Shown piece after piece: positions 26,651-35,634 of a stretch of DNA of 64,000 nucleotides. The notes below the pieces were generated by a model. That model ran no database searches. It saw only the letters and a list, made by a program, of their open reading frames with translations, and was not told the DNA's origin. Made by a program: the position numbers and the translations under genes. Positions within the stretch are counted from its first letter, which is position 1; each line of letters starts with the position of its first letter. Origin of the DNA: VAZQ01 sp963827585 (GTDB lineage Bacteria; Pseudomonadota; Alphaproteobacteria; Rhizobiales; Xanthobacteraceae); assembly GCA_963827585.1 (NCBI GenBank), contig CAWHCK010000042.1, positions 51,220 to 115,219 of the forward strand. Direction: 5' to 3'.

Positions 26651-27483
26651 AACATGTTGTCGTCACGGCCGACGACTTCGGGCTTGCGCCCGAAGTCAAT
26701 GAGGCCGTCGAAGCCGCGCACACGGGCGGCATCCTGACGGCCGCAAGCCTCATGGTAGGCGCACCCGCGGCAGCGGATGCAATTCTACGCGCGCGCCGTC
26801 TGCCGCGATTGCGCGTCGGCCTTCACCTCGTGCTGGTGGAAGGCAGGCCGGTCCTGCCGCCGGAATGCCTGCCGGATCTTGTCGATGAGAGAGGGAACTT
26901 CCGCAGCGATATGGTACGTCTCGGATTCGATATATTCATGCGTCCGTCGGCGCGCCGACAGATCGGAGCGGAAATCGAGGCACAGTTCAAAGCCTATGGT
27001 GCGACCGGACTCGCGCTCGACCACGTCAACGCGCACAAGCATTTTCACCTTCATCCGATGATTGCCGATCAGATGATCGCGGTCGGCCGGCGTTATGGCC
27101 TGCGTGGGTTGCGGGTGCCGCGCGAGCCTGGTGCCGTTTTGACCCGCGTGGAGCCGGCGGCGACACCCAAGCGGGACTATATGATCGCGCCGTGGGTCGC
27201 CCTGCTCCACCGGCGGGCACGGCGGGCGGGCTTGCAAATTCCAGATGCCGTGTTCGGCCTGGCCTGGTCAGGTGCGATGACGGAATCGCGCTTGTCCGGC
27301 CTGCTGTGTCACCTGTCCGAGCGCCGCACGGAAATCTATATGCACCCGGCAACGGCCGGCGGGTTCGAGGGACACGCGCCCGGCTATCGCTACGCGGAAG
27401 AGCTTGCGGCCCTCGTGGCGCCATCTGCGATGGCGGCGGCGCGTCGCGCGGACGTTACGCTCGGCGGCTACTCGGATTTCTGA
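26647..27483 (+). CDS. hpnK: Hopanoid N-acetylglucosamine deacetylase HpnK (YdjC family), probable CTG start
   Basis: The homologous protein starts at KHVVVTADDFGLAPEVNEAV. The Asp-Asp of TADDFG and the His residues of VNAHKHFHLHP are the metal site of YdjC-type deacetylases. In frame, the only codon that can begin this sequence is CTG at 26647-26649; the first ATG (26752) would remove the TADDFG motif. The CTG overlaps the hpnJ stop as CTGA, matching the 4-bp coupling seen between hpnI and hpnJ. HpnK removes acetate from GlcNAc-bacteriohopanetetrol. Length from CTG is 278 residues, as in the family. Confidence 0.88.
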   Translation: MKHVVVTADDFGLAPEVNEAVEAAHTGGILTAASLMVGAPAAADAILRARRLPRLRVGLHLVLVEGRPVLPPECLPDLVDERGNFRSDMVRLGFDIFMRPSARRQIGAEIEAQFKAYGATGLALDHVNAHKHFHLHPMIADQMIAVGRRYGLRGLRVPREPGAVLTRVEPAATPKRDYMIAPWVALLHRRARRAGLQIPDAVFGLAWSGAMTESRLSGLLCHLSERRTEIYMHPATAGGFEGHAPGYRYAEELAALVAPSAMAAARRADVTLGGYSDF

Positions 27484-27512
27484 CCGAGGTCGCGGACGCA
27501 CTATGCGATCGA

Positions 27513-28520
27513 TCAACGCACATATCCGGCTTGCTTGAACCAGGCGATCGCATCGGCGATCGCCTCCCGATAGGGCCGCGAGGTGTATCCGAGGTCGCGC
27601 CTCGCTTTGGCGTCGTTGAAGAACATGTAGTGGCGCGCCATGCGTAGCCCGTCGCGGGTCGCAAACGGCTCTCTTCCAGTCAGACGCGCCCACAATTCGG
27701 CCCCAAGCGCGATGGGATACAACGCAGGAATCGGAAATCGCAGCGTGGGCGGGCGACGACCGACAATGGTGGCGATATCCGCGAGCATGGTGCCGAGAAG
27801 CACGTTCTCCCCGCCGAGAATATACCGCTCGCCGATTCTGCCGTGCCGCAAGGCCGCGAGATGCCCTGCCGCCACGTCGTCGACGTGCGCGAGATTGAGA
27901 CCCGTATCCACGAACCCCGGCATACGGCCGCAGGCGCACTCGACGATGATGCGCCCGGTGGGCGTCGGCTTCACGTCGCGAGGGCCGATCGGGGTCGAAG
28001 GATTGACGATGACCGCCGGGAGCCCAAGGCGCTTCACCATATCCTCGACGAGACGTTCGGCAATGACTTTGCTCTTCTTGTAGGCACCGATGGCCTTGCC
28101 CTCCAGGAGCGGACGGGTTTCGTCGGCCAGGCCGTCATCACGCAGGTCGAGCGTCGCCACGCTGCTGGTATAGACGATGCGCTCGACGCCGGCCCGCAGC
28201 GCCTCCTCCATCACGTGCCTTGTCCCTTCCAGGTTGGTGCGGGCGATCTCGCCAGGAACGGGTGACCAAAGCCGATAGTCAGCGGCGGCGTGAGCCAAAT
28301 AACGGACCCCCTGCAATGCGGGGACCAGCGAGGCCCGGTCGCAGATGTCTCCGATCACGACCTCTTCGTCGGGATGAATGTTGGTCCGCGGACTCGAAGG
28401 CCGCACCAGCACTCGAACCCGATAGCCCGCCTTGCGCGCTGCATTTGAGATGGCCGAGCCGACGAAACCGCTCGCCCCGGTTACCAGGACGAGATCAGCA
28501 CCACCGGTATCTCCTGCCAT
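27513..28520 (-). CDS. hpnA: Hopanoid-associated sugar epimerase HpnA
   Basis: A 335-residue extended short-chain dehydrogenase/reductase. The Rossmann motif GASGFVGSA lies near residue 15, VLVRPSSPR follows, the active site is YKKSK (Tyr-x3-Lys) near residue 155, and the HpnA-type region PSTPIGPRDVKPTPTGRII is conserved. HpnA is named from its place in hopanoid clusters; the substrate is thought to be a nucleotide sugar or hopanoid sugar but is not proven. I start at the ATG at 28520 (MAGDTGGADLVLVTG). It converges with hpnK, separated by 30 bases. Confidence 0.9.
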   Translation of the reverse strand: MAGDTGGADLVLVTGASGFVGSAISNAARKAGYRVRVLVRPSSPRTNIHPDEEVVIGDICDRASLVPALQGVRYLAHAAADYRLWSPVPGEIARTNLEGTRHVMEEALRAGVERIVYTSSVATLDLRDDGLADETRPLLEGKAIGAYKKSKVIAERLVEDMVKRLGLPAVIVNPSTPIGPRDVKPTPTGRIIVECACGRMPGFVDTGLNLAHVDDVAAGHLAALRHGRIGERYILGGENVLLGTMLADIATIVGRRPPTLRFPIPALYPIALGAELWARLTGREPFATRDGLRMARHYMFFNDAKARRDLGYTSRPYREAIADAIAWFKQAGYVR

Positions 28521-28653
28521 GTCAAATGCTCTTGCCAAGCGGATTTTGGCGAACCTGCCCACGGGAACACTCCGCCCATGCCAAGACTACAACAAAAACG
28601 GGAAACCAATATAACCAGCTAGGTGAGCTGAAGAATCCGAAAGCGAGGTCCAC

Positions 28654-30300
28654 ATGGTCGTAAGCACGCGCCGCGCGGCAGAACCGAACGATCGCCCGGC
28701 GGCACCCGCCGGCCCGACCTCGTTGGGCGGCCGAATCAGCGAATATCTCGCGAGCAACCTTTCCATTATCGTCGTGCTGGTCCTGCTGGTCTTGGCCGGA
28801 CTGCCGGTCGCCGTCTGGCTCGACCTGCGCAACCTGTCGGAACGCGCGCTGCGCGAGCAAGCCGACGACCTGTCGTCGATGATCGATAGCATCCGCGATT
28901 ACTATTCCAGCAACGTGGTCGGGCGCGTGCTCGCTCACGGCGAGAGGACGCAGGTGCTTCCCGACTATGCGGAGGTCCCTGGCGCCATTCCCATTCCCGC
29001 CACGCTTTCCCTCGAGCTCGGCGGATTGATCAACCAAGGCAGCGGCAACACTCAGTTCCGTTTCATCTCCGACTATCCCTTCAAGAATCGCGCGCCGCAT
29101 GCCTTCGACGCTTTCGAGCGGCAGGCACTCGAGAGCCTGCGTCAAAATCCCCATTCGCGGGTGCACGAGGTTGCCGGCTCGATCTTCGACCGCCGTGTGC
29201 GTATGGTCACGCCCATCATCATGGCGGCCGCCTGCGTGGCCTGCCACAATACGCATCCCGATAGCCCGAAGCGCGACTGGAAAGTCGGCGATGTGCGCGG
29301 GATCGAGGAGTTCATCGTCAGCCAGCCGATCGCAGCTCATATTTTCGCGTTCAAGTATTTGCTCGCCTATTTTGCCTTCGTTGCCGCTACCGGCCTCGCT
29401 TTCATCGCGCTGCAGCGCCACCAATCCAATCTGATCGCGCGCTTCAACGCCGAGCTGGGACGAACCAACGAGTTCCTGGCGGGCTTGGCGAGAAAAATTG
29501 CAAAGTATCTGCCGCCGCAACTCTACCGCGGCATTTTCGCCGGGGAGAAGGAGGTTCAGATCGCGACCGAGCGCAAGAAATTGACGGTCTTCTTCTCGGA
29601 CATCGTCAACTTCACGTCGATCACCGAACGGATGCAGCCGGAAGAACTCACGGGCCTGCTCAACGAATACCTGACCGAAATGTCCGCGATCGCGGAATCA
29701 CACGGCGGTACGATCAATAAATTCGTCGGCGATGCGATCCTGGTGTTCTTCGGCGATCCCGAATCGCGCGGCGTGGTCGAAGACGCAAAGGCGTGCCTGG
29801 TGATGGCCTTGGACATGCAGCGCCGGCTTGCCGAGCTCAACGTGCAGTGGCGCGACCGCGGCATCGAGGAGCCCTTTCGCGCGCGCATGGGCATCAACAC
29901 CGGCTTCTGCAACGTCGGCAATTTCGGCAGCGACGACCGGATGGACTACACCATCATCGGGGCCGAGGCCAATCTGGCGGCGCGCCTGCAGTCGATCGCG
30001 CAGCCGGGCGGGATCGTGCTGAGCTACGAGACCTTCATGCTCGTGCGCGGCTTGGTGCGCGCGCATCCCCTGGAGCCGATCACGTTGAAGGGAATCGCGC
30101 GCCCGGTCATACCCTACGAGGTCGAAGGTGCCGCCGACGCGTTGAGCCAGGATCCGCAGGTCATCAGCGAGCACGGCACCGGGCTCGATCTCTTCATCGA
30201 CACCAGGACAATCGATGCCGCCTCGGCGGAGCGCGTATGTCGCGTGCTCGAGAGTGCCGTCGCCGAGCTGAAGCGAAGCCGCTTGCGGCCGGCGGATTGA
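28654..30300 (+). CDS. Membrane-bound class III adenylate/guanylate cyclase with a DUF3365 (CxxCH) sensor domain
   Basis: 548 residues. A membrane helix (about 36-56) precedes a periplasmic domain of the DUF3365 type, which ends with a c-type haem motif C194-VA-CH198 and a second helix (about 233-253). The cytoplasmic part is a class III cyclase: FFSDIVNFTSITERM, then FVGDAILVFFGDP (two metal-binding Asp), GINTGFCNVGNFGS and EANLAARLQ. The design suggests that haem redox state or a gas ligand controls cAMP or cGMP formation. The hydrolase gene starts a few bases downstream, probably co-transcribed. No frameshift is seen. Confidence 0.9.
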   Translation: MVVSTRRAAEPNDRPAAPAGPTSLGGRISEYLASNLSIIVVLVLLVLAGLPVAVWLDLRNLSERALREQADDLSSMIDSIRDYYSSNVVGRVLAHGERTQVLPDYAEVPGAIPIPATLSLELGGLINQGSGNTQFRFISDYPFKNRAPHAFDAFERQALESLRQNPHSRVHEVAGSIFDRRVRMVTPIIMAAACVACHNTHPDSPKRDWKVGDVRGIEEFIVSQPIAAHIFAFKYLLAYFAFVAATGLAFIALQRHQSNLIARFNAELGRTNEFLAGLARKIAKYLPPQLYRGIFAGEKEVQIATERKKLTVFFSDIVNFTSITERMQPEELTGLLNEYLTEMSAIAESHGGTINKFVGDAILVFFGDPESRGVVEDAKACLVMALDMQRRLAELNVQWRDRGIEEPFRARMGINTGFCNVGNFGSDDRMDYTIIGAEANLAARLQSIAQPGGIVLSYETFMLVRGLVRAHPLEPITLKGIARPVIPYEVEGAADALSQDPQVISEHGTGLDLFIDTRTIDAASAERVCRVLESAVAELKRSRLRPAD

Positions 30301-30341
30301 TGCGATTGATGTCGCCAGAACCGCCGAGGCAGGAGAGGCTC

Positions 30342-31559
30342 ATGTCGCGCGTCGAACGGACCGGCACCCGGATCACGGGATTCCAAAGTCCGGAAATGGA
30401 TTTCCAGCTCATGCGGTCGCTCGGCGCCGCGAGCTTCCGCGGCGGCGAGCCGGGCGAAATCTTTGCCGCCCGCGGCGCCATCAAGGACGACCACCCCTAC
30501 GCCTGGCCGGCGGCCTTCGCGGCGCTCGCCGACCAGGTGCGCAAGGCCGGCGATATTGCGGCAGGCCACGGTCACGGCGTCAGCGCGCGCGATCATTTCC
30601 TGCGCGCGTCCATGTACTACCGGTCGGCCGAATATTTCGCCGATCCGTTCGGCCGCGAGGGACACCAATGGGGCCTGGCGTCGCGCCACACCTTCATCGA
30701 CGCCACCCAGCACATGGCCGAGCGCGTGGAGGTCGTCGAGATTCCCTTCGAGGACAAGGCCCTGCCCGGCTACTTCATGAGCCCGGCTGCCGGCACCAAG
30801 GACGGCCGCACCGTGCTGATCCTGACCGGGTTCGACGGCACCGGCGAGGAGCTCTATTTCCAGAGCGCGCGCGCCGCGCTCGAGCGCGGCTTCAACGTGC
30901 TGGTCGCGGAAGGGCCAGGACAGGTCGGCTGCCTGCGCTTTCATCCCGAACTCACGTTTCGACCGGACTATGAGCGCCCGATCGGCGCGATCATCGACTA
31001 CGCGCTTGGCCGCCGCGAGGTCGCGCCGGAACGGCTCGCCCTCTACGGCATCAGCTTCGGGGGCTATTTCGTCATCCGCGCCGGCGCGCGCGACGCGCGT
31101 ATTCGTGCGTTGGTCGTGAACTCGCCGATCGTCGATCTCCGGGCCTACATGGTGGCCTTCGTCGGCATCGAGCTCACGCAGAACCCGCCGCCGGTCCATC
31201 TGGCAGACGTCGATGCAATTCCCGACGCCGAATTCCCGCCCGCCATGAAGCTCGCATTCAAGTCCGCGTGCCGCAGGTTCGGCGTCGACAGCTTCACCGG
31301 ATGGCTCGAGCGGCTCGAAGACTTCGCCGCCGGCGAGAGCCTCGCCAATATCAAATGCCCGACCTTGGCGATGGCCGGCGCCGGCGAAGGCGCGGAGACC
31401 GCGGCGCAGTTCGAGCGCTACTGCCGCGGCGTCTCGGGACCGGTCACGCGGCGCATGTTCACCGCCGCTGAAGGTGCCGACATGCATTGCCAGGTCGGCA
31501 ACCTGTCAGTGTCCAACGCGGTCGTGTACGACTGGCTCAGCGAGGTCTTTCACAAGTGA
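30342..31559 (+). CDS. Alpha/beta hydrolase (FrsA / dihydropseudooxynicotine-hydrolase-like)
   Basis: A 405-residue protein with a helical N-terminal half (about 1-135, with RDHFLRASMYYRSAEYF) and a C-terminal alpha/beta-hydrolase domain. The oxyanion region is TGFDGTGEELYF and the nucleophile elbow is YGISFGGYF (Gly-x-Ser-x-Gly). A late Asp near ...MAGAGEG and the His of DMHCQVG probably complete the triad. Related enzymes cleave C-C bonds or esters of organic acids. The ATG at 30342 has AGGAGAGG just upstream; an alternative ATG at 30300 overlaps the cyclase stop (TGATG). The substrate is unknown. Confidence 0.85.
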   Translation: MSRVERTGTRITGFQSPEMDFQLMRSLGAASFRGGEPGEIFAARGAIKDDHPYAWPAAFAALADQVRKAGDIAAGHGHGVSARDHFLRASMYYRSAEYFADPFGREGHQWGLASRHTFIDATQHMAERVEVVEIPFEDKALPGYFMSPAAGTKDGRTVLILTGFDGTGEELYFQSARAALERGFNVLVAEGPGQVGCLRFHPELTFRPDYERPIGAIIDYALGRREVAPERLALYGISFGGYFVIRAGARDARIRALVVNSPIVDLRAYMVAFVGIELTQNPPPVHLADVDAIPDAEFPPAMKLAFKSACRRFGVDSFTGWLERLEDFAAGESLANIKCPTLAMAGAGEGAETAAQFERYCRGVSGPVTRRMFTAAEGADMHCQVGNLSVSNAVVYDWLSEVFHK

Positions 31560-31607
31560 GGATGTACGCAGGCAGCATTTCCGGCACCTGAAGCGAGCCC
31601 GACAGCG

Positions 31608-31925
31608 CTATTTCTTGTCGGGAGCGATCACGTCGCTGCTCTCATTCCCCTGGTCGCGCGGCGCATCGTTGCTCCTACGGCCGGTGTCGCCTGAATTCGG
31701 TGTCGTCGTCACGCCGCGGTCGTCGGTCGTAACGGGTCCGCCCTTTGGCGCCTCGTAAATGGGCTGGCCGGGCGATCGGGACGTGGGACCCGCGCCGACG
31801 CTTGCCGGATCGTCACGCTGCACCGGCGGTTGTTGCGACCGAGGCTCGACCTGCTGGGCCATCGCCACGGTGGCGGAAGCACACATCAGGGCAACGGTGG
31901 CGAATGCGCGGATTTTGAAGATCAT
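31608..31925 (-). CDS. Small secreted Pro-rich hypothetical protein
   Basis: A 105-residue protein starting MIFKIRAFATVALMCASATV with a signal peptide ending VAMAQ. The mature part is short, polar and proline/glycine/aspartate-rich (PIYEAPKGGPVTTDDRGVTT), probably disordered. No domain is recognised. An ATG five codons upstream is an alternative. It converges with the hydrolase gene. Confidence 0.55.
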   Translation of the reverse strand: MIFKIRAFATVALMCASATVAMAQQVEPRSQQPPVQRDDPASVGAGPTSRSPGQPIYEAPKGGPVTTDDRGVTTTPNSGDTGRRSNDAPRDQGNESSDVIAPDKK

Positions 31926-32136
31926 GAGTTCTGCTGCCATGCGACGCTGAGGCTATGCAGGGAACGCGTGAACGTTCTCGATGTTCCTCGTCTGGCCCCG
32001 TCGCGAGTTTGCGCGCGCGAGCAGGGAACCCGCTGGTACCTGTCGAACGCCTTAATCAGCGGTTCAGCTGCCATTCAGCGCGATTGGCGGAAGCTATCAC
32101 CTTCGGGGCGATGACTCCCAGGAGGAGACGAAGGGC

Positions 32137-32493
32137 ATGTTGCGTAAATCTCTCATCACGTGTGCCGTGGCTGTCGCGATCGGCGCAGCGATCACTCTTG
32201 CGCCGGCCGATGCATCGGCCCGCAGCGGCGGCGGTGGCTACGGCGGCGGACACGGTGGAGGTCCTGGCGGCGGTCACGCTTTCCACGGAGGCGGTCATGG
32301 CGGCGGCAATGGCGGTGGGCACGGCTTCCACGGCGCCGGCCGTTTCCACGGCGGCCATCCGTTCCATCACGGATTCCGCGGCGGTTTTCGCGGCGGCGGT
32401 TTTGGGCTCTACGGTGCCCCCGCCTATGGCGGCATTGGTTGCTGGCGGTTGGTTCCCGGCGTCTATGGCCCTGCGAGAGTTTGGGTCTGCTGA
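32137..32493 (+). CDS. Secreted Gly/His-rich protein
   Basis: A 118-residue protein with a signal peptide (SLITCAVAVAIGAAITLA ... ASA), followed by about 60 residues of GGGHGGG / FHGGGH / FRGG repeats and a short C-terminal WRLVPGVYGPARVWVC. Such proteins are frequent in rhizobia. The histidine density suggests metal binding in the periplasm, but this is only inference from composition. AGGAG lies about 15 bases before the start. Confidence 0.65.
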   Translation: MLRKSLITCAVAVAIGAAITLAPADASARSGGGGYGGGHGGGPGGGHAFHGGGHGGGNGGGHGFHGAGRFHGGHPFHHGFRGGFRGGGFGLYGAPAYGGIGCWRLVPGVYGPARVWVC

Positions 32494-32516
32494 TCGCCCG
32501 CGTCGGAGCAAGCGCG

Positions 32517-32688
32517 CAATGGGTTGGGCGGAGCGAAGCCGATTGCGCGCCCGCTCGATACGTGAACGATGATGATCGAACTGTAACTCTGCCCGGCGGC
32601 GACTTTGCCGATTGAGTCGAAGTCGGAGAATTGGATTGCGCAGCGAGGATGGATTTCGCTGCGCTCAAGCCATCCGCGTGGTGAGCTC
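32517..32688. repeat. Degenerate GTAGGATGGGTTGAGCG-type element (copy D)
   Basis: The left end has AATGGGTTGGGCGGAGCGAA. The right end, around 32648-32688, has GAGGATGGATTTCGCTGCGC and TCAAGCCATCC. These match the termini of the 169-bp elements at 37857 and 39577, but with many substitutions. It lies between the Gly/His-rich gene and the substrate-binding-protein array. Confidence 0.45.
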
Positions 32689-32696
32689 GCGCCGCC

Positions 32697-33685
32697 TCAT
32701 TCGATCACCTCGTCGGCGGCCACGAGCAGAGTTGCTGGCACGGTTATGCCGAGCGTCTTGGCAGTCTTCAGATTGACGACCAGCTCGAATTTGGTCGGCT
32801 GTTGGACCGGAAGCTCGCCTGGTTTGGCGCCCTTGAGTATCTTGTCCACGTATGACGCAGCACCCCGCCACATCTCGACTTGACTTGCACCGTAACTCAT
32901 CAACGCACCTGCGGCAGCCACGGGCCTGAACTCGCCCATCACGGGCACATGCTGGCGCATTGCAAGCTCGACGATGAGGGCGCGGCTCGCCTGGATCAGC
33001 GGATCCTCCATCGTCACGATCGCCTGGGCACCGGCTTGCATTGCTGCGCGCAAGCCCGCTTCGATCTCCTCGACGTTCCGCACCGGAATCGATTGCAGGT
33101 CCATTCCGAGTACCGGGACCGCCAGTTCCATTTCCTTCATTTGCAGGCGATGGCCGGAGGCATGCGGGTTCCAAAGCACGGCGACCCGCACCAGTCTCGG
33201 ATAGATTTGCTTGATGAGGTCCAGTCGTTTTGCGCTCTGCTCGGTCGCGACCAGCGTTTGTCCCGTAAGTTTCCCCCTGGCCGGGCCAAACTGGCGACAT
33301 ATCCTCCTCCCACCGCATCGCCGACACTTGCCATGACGATCGGGATGGTGGCGGTCGCGTTGCGCGCCGCCTCGACCGGTTGCGCTGCTTGCGTGACGAT
33401 CACATCGACTTTTGACTGCACCAGTTCCGACGCAAGCGCCGGCAGCCGCTCGGGGTTTCCGTCCGCGTAACGGTATTCGAACGTTATTGTGTGCGGCGCG
33501 GACCAGCCCAGGTCCCGGAGCGCTTGCGTGAACACGGCAATGCGGCGCCTGGCCTCCGGATCGCTCTCGCCGAGCGGCATCAGCACGCCGATGCGCCGCA
33601 TGCGGTCGCCCTGCTGCGCGCGCACCGCAAGCGGCCACGCGGCTGCCGCGCCGCCGAGTAGCATAATGAACTCGCGTCGTCTCAT
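32697..33685 (-). CDS. ABC transporter substrate-binding protein (PF04392-type), array copy 1, frameshifted
   Basis: The N-terminal frame (33685 to about 33290) starts MRRREFIMLLGGAAAAWPLA, a Tat-type signal, and runs through IPIVMASVGDAVGGGYVASLARPGGN. One base shift near 33285 leads into LTGQTLVATEQSAKRLDLIK and the standard end LPVQQPTKFELVVNLKTAK ... ADEVIE. Members are type I periplasmic-binding-fold proteins related to tryptophan or other small-molecule receptors. No permease or ATPase gene is nearby. It is the last of four tandem copies on the minus strand, its start overlapping the stop of copy 2 (ATGA). Confidence 0.82.
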
Positions 33686-34654
33686 TCGATCACCTTGTCG
33701 GCGCGCAGCAGGGTCGATGCCGGGACCTCGATCTTCAGCGCCCTGGCGGTCTTGAGATTCACTGCAAGTTCAAACTGTGTCGGCTGCTCCACAGGAAGAT
33801 TGGCGGGATTCTCACCGCGAAAAATCCGATCGGCATAGGTCGCGAGCCGGAAATAGGCTCGCACGCTGGTTAGCGCCGTAGCTCAAGAGCCCGCCGGCTT
33901 CGCAATACTCGCTCCATCCGAACATCGACGGCAGTTGTTGCGCGACTGTGAACTGGACAATTCTGATCCGGTGTACCATGGTGACGCCTTCCGGGAAGAT
34001 CAGCATCGCATCTGCGCGCGCGTTCGCGACAACTGCGAGCGCGTCATCCAATTCGCGGGCACCCCGGAAAGGTACATAAACCGGGTCGATGCCCAGCGCT
34101 TGTCCTGCCTCCTGGGTGGCGCGCCATTCCGATCGCTCTCCCGGGTGATCCGTATTCGACAGCACTGCAAGCTTGCGCAATCGCGGAAATATCTCCTTCA
34201 ACAACTCAACTCTCTTTCCGGCCAAATCCAGCGAAAGAAACGTGCTGCCGGTGAAATTCCCGCCCGGTCGGGCAAGGCTCTTAACGAGACCGAGCTCGAC
34301 TGGATCACCACTGATGGCAAATAGGACTGGAATGTCCGTAACCGCCCTCATCGCGCGAATGGCGGGACCGCTCGACACGGCAAGGTCCACCTTGTCGCGC
34401 GTCAATTCAGATATCACCGCACGCAACGCCTCGGGTTCCCCAGGGGCATAGCGAAGGCTCAAGATGAGGTTCTGTCCCTCGATATAGCCGCGTTCTCGCA
34501 ACCCGTCGCGGAACCATCCACGAACGGGTCGGGTCGTTGAGATTCCGTGGATGCCCAAAAGATTCGATGAATTCTTGTGGCCTGCTGCGCCACGCGCCAC
34601 GAACGGCCATGCCGCCGCGCCGCCAAGAAGCGTGATGAACTCGCGCCGCCTCAT
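33682..34654 (-). CDS. ABC transporter substrate-binding protein, array copy 2, several frameshifts
   Basis: Starts MRRREFITLLGGAAAWPFVA. Between about 34590 and 34510 the apparent frame is nonsense, but reading with one extra G removed gives AQQATRIHRI ... DPFVDG before FRDGLRERGYIEGQN resumes. That means two compensating one-base shifts. The body then reads normally (SGDPVELGLVKSLARPGGNFTG) to LLSYGAN near 33880, where a third shift leads into YFRLATYADRIFRGE and the end ...LLRADKVIE. The compensating pair argues for sequencing error. It overlaps its neighbours by 4 bp at both ends. Confidence 0.8.
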
Positions 34655-35634
34655 TCGATCACCTCGTCGGCCCGGGCGAGCAGCGTTGGCGGAATTTCGA
34701 TGCCGAGAGATTTGGTGGTCTTGAGGTTGATCACCAGCTCGAACTTGGTCGGCGCCTGCACCGGCAGGTTGCCCGGCTTCTCGCCCTTTAGGATGCGGTC
34801 GACGTAGCTGGCCGCGCGCCGGTATGGATCGAGCGTGTCTGGCCCGTAGGACATCAGCCCGCCGCTCGTCACGAAGAACCGGAAGGGGTAGACCGCGGGC
34901 AGGCGGTACCGGGCCGCCAGAGCAATGATCAATTCGCGCCGGGCGGTGGTAATGGCGTCAGGCGGTACCAGCAAGCCGTTCCTCTCGCCTGCCAGCGCCG
35001 CACAGGCGCGTTCGATCTCGTCGGCATCGCGGACAGGCGCCGCAACCGGCTTGAGGGCAAGCGTCGGCGCAACCGTCTCGAGCGAACGCCAATAATCGGC
35101 AGCGTTGGAATTGGTCGGGCTATAGATCAGCGCCACTCGCGCTGTACCGGGCGCTATCTGCTTTAGCGCCTCCAGCATTTTTCCGACGAGCGAAACCTCG
35201 AAAATAGTGAACCCGGTCATGTTGCCGCCTGGCCGCGGTCGGCTCGCCACGAAGCCTTGACCGACCGGATCGGCCGATCCCACGAAGACGATCGGGATGC
35301 TACGGGTCGCCTGCTGCATTGGTACGAGCGCCGCCGTGCCGCCGGCAAGGATCACGTCCGGCATCATGGCTGCCACTTCCGCGGCTTGAATTTTCAACCG
35401 AGCCGCATCGCCGGCGCCCCACCGATATTCGACCAGGACGTTGCGGCCCTCCACCCACCCCAACTGCTGAAGCCCCTGCCGGAACGCCGCGACGCGGGCC
35501 TCTCCTTCTGCGTCATTCGCGACGCCCATCAGCACGCCGATGCGCCGCACGCGGTCTGCCTGCTGAGCGCGCGCCAAAAGGGGCCATGCGGCCACTGTAC
35601 CGCCGAGCAGCGTGATGAACTCGCGCCGCCTCAT
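34651..35634 (-). CDS. ABC transporter substrate-binding protein, array copy 3 (intact)
   Basis: A 327-residue protein with a Tat-type start MRRREFITLLGGTVAAWPLL and cleavage near ARAQQ. It contains RIGVLMGVANDAEGEARVAA, GLQQLGWVEGRNV, the ligand-site region IPIVFVGSADPVGQGFV and the family C-terminus KFELVINLKTTKSLGIEIPP ... ADEVIE. The fold is type I periplasmic binding; the ligand is unknown. It is intact and full-length. Stop and start overlap with the neighbouring copies as ATGA, so the array is translated as a coupled set. Confidence 0.9.
   Translation of the reverse strand: MRRREFITLLGGTVAAWPLLARAQQADRVRRIGVLMGVANDAEGEARVAAFRQGLQQLGWVEGRNVLVEYRWGAGDAARLKIQAAEVAAMMPDVILAGGTAALVPMQQATRSIPIVFVGSADPVGQGFVASRPRPGGNMTGFTIFEVSLVGKMLEALKQIAPGTARVALIYSPTNSNAADYWRSLETVAPTLALKPVAAPVRDADEIERACAALAGERNGLLVPPDAITTARRELIIALAARYRLPAVYPFRFFVTSGGLMSYGPDTLDPYRRAASYVDRILKGEKPGNLPVQAPTKFELVINLKTTKSLGIEIPPTLLARADEVIE

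Noticed and set aside
30114..31487. 457-aa minus-strand ORF opposite the cyclase end and the hydrolase
   Set aside because: It crosses two intact plus-strand genes, is Arg/Ala/Asp/Glu-rich and lacks any family pattern.
32221..32430. Short repeats that might suggest a CRISPR-like or tandem array
   Set aside because: They are codon-phased Gly/His repeats inside a secreted protein gene; no regular spacer-repeat spacing. No CRISPR array or cas gene is seen anywhere in the window.
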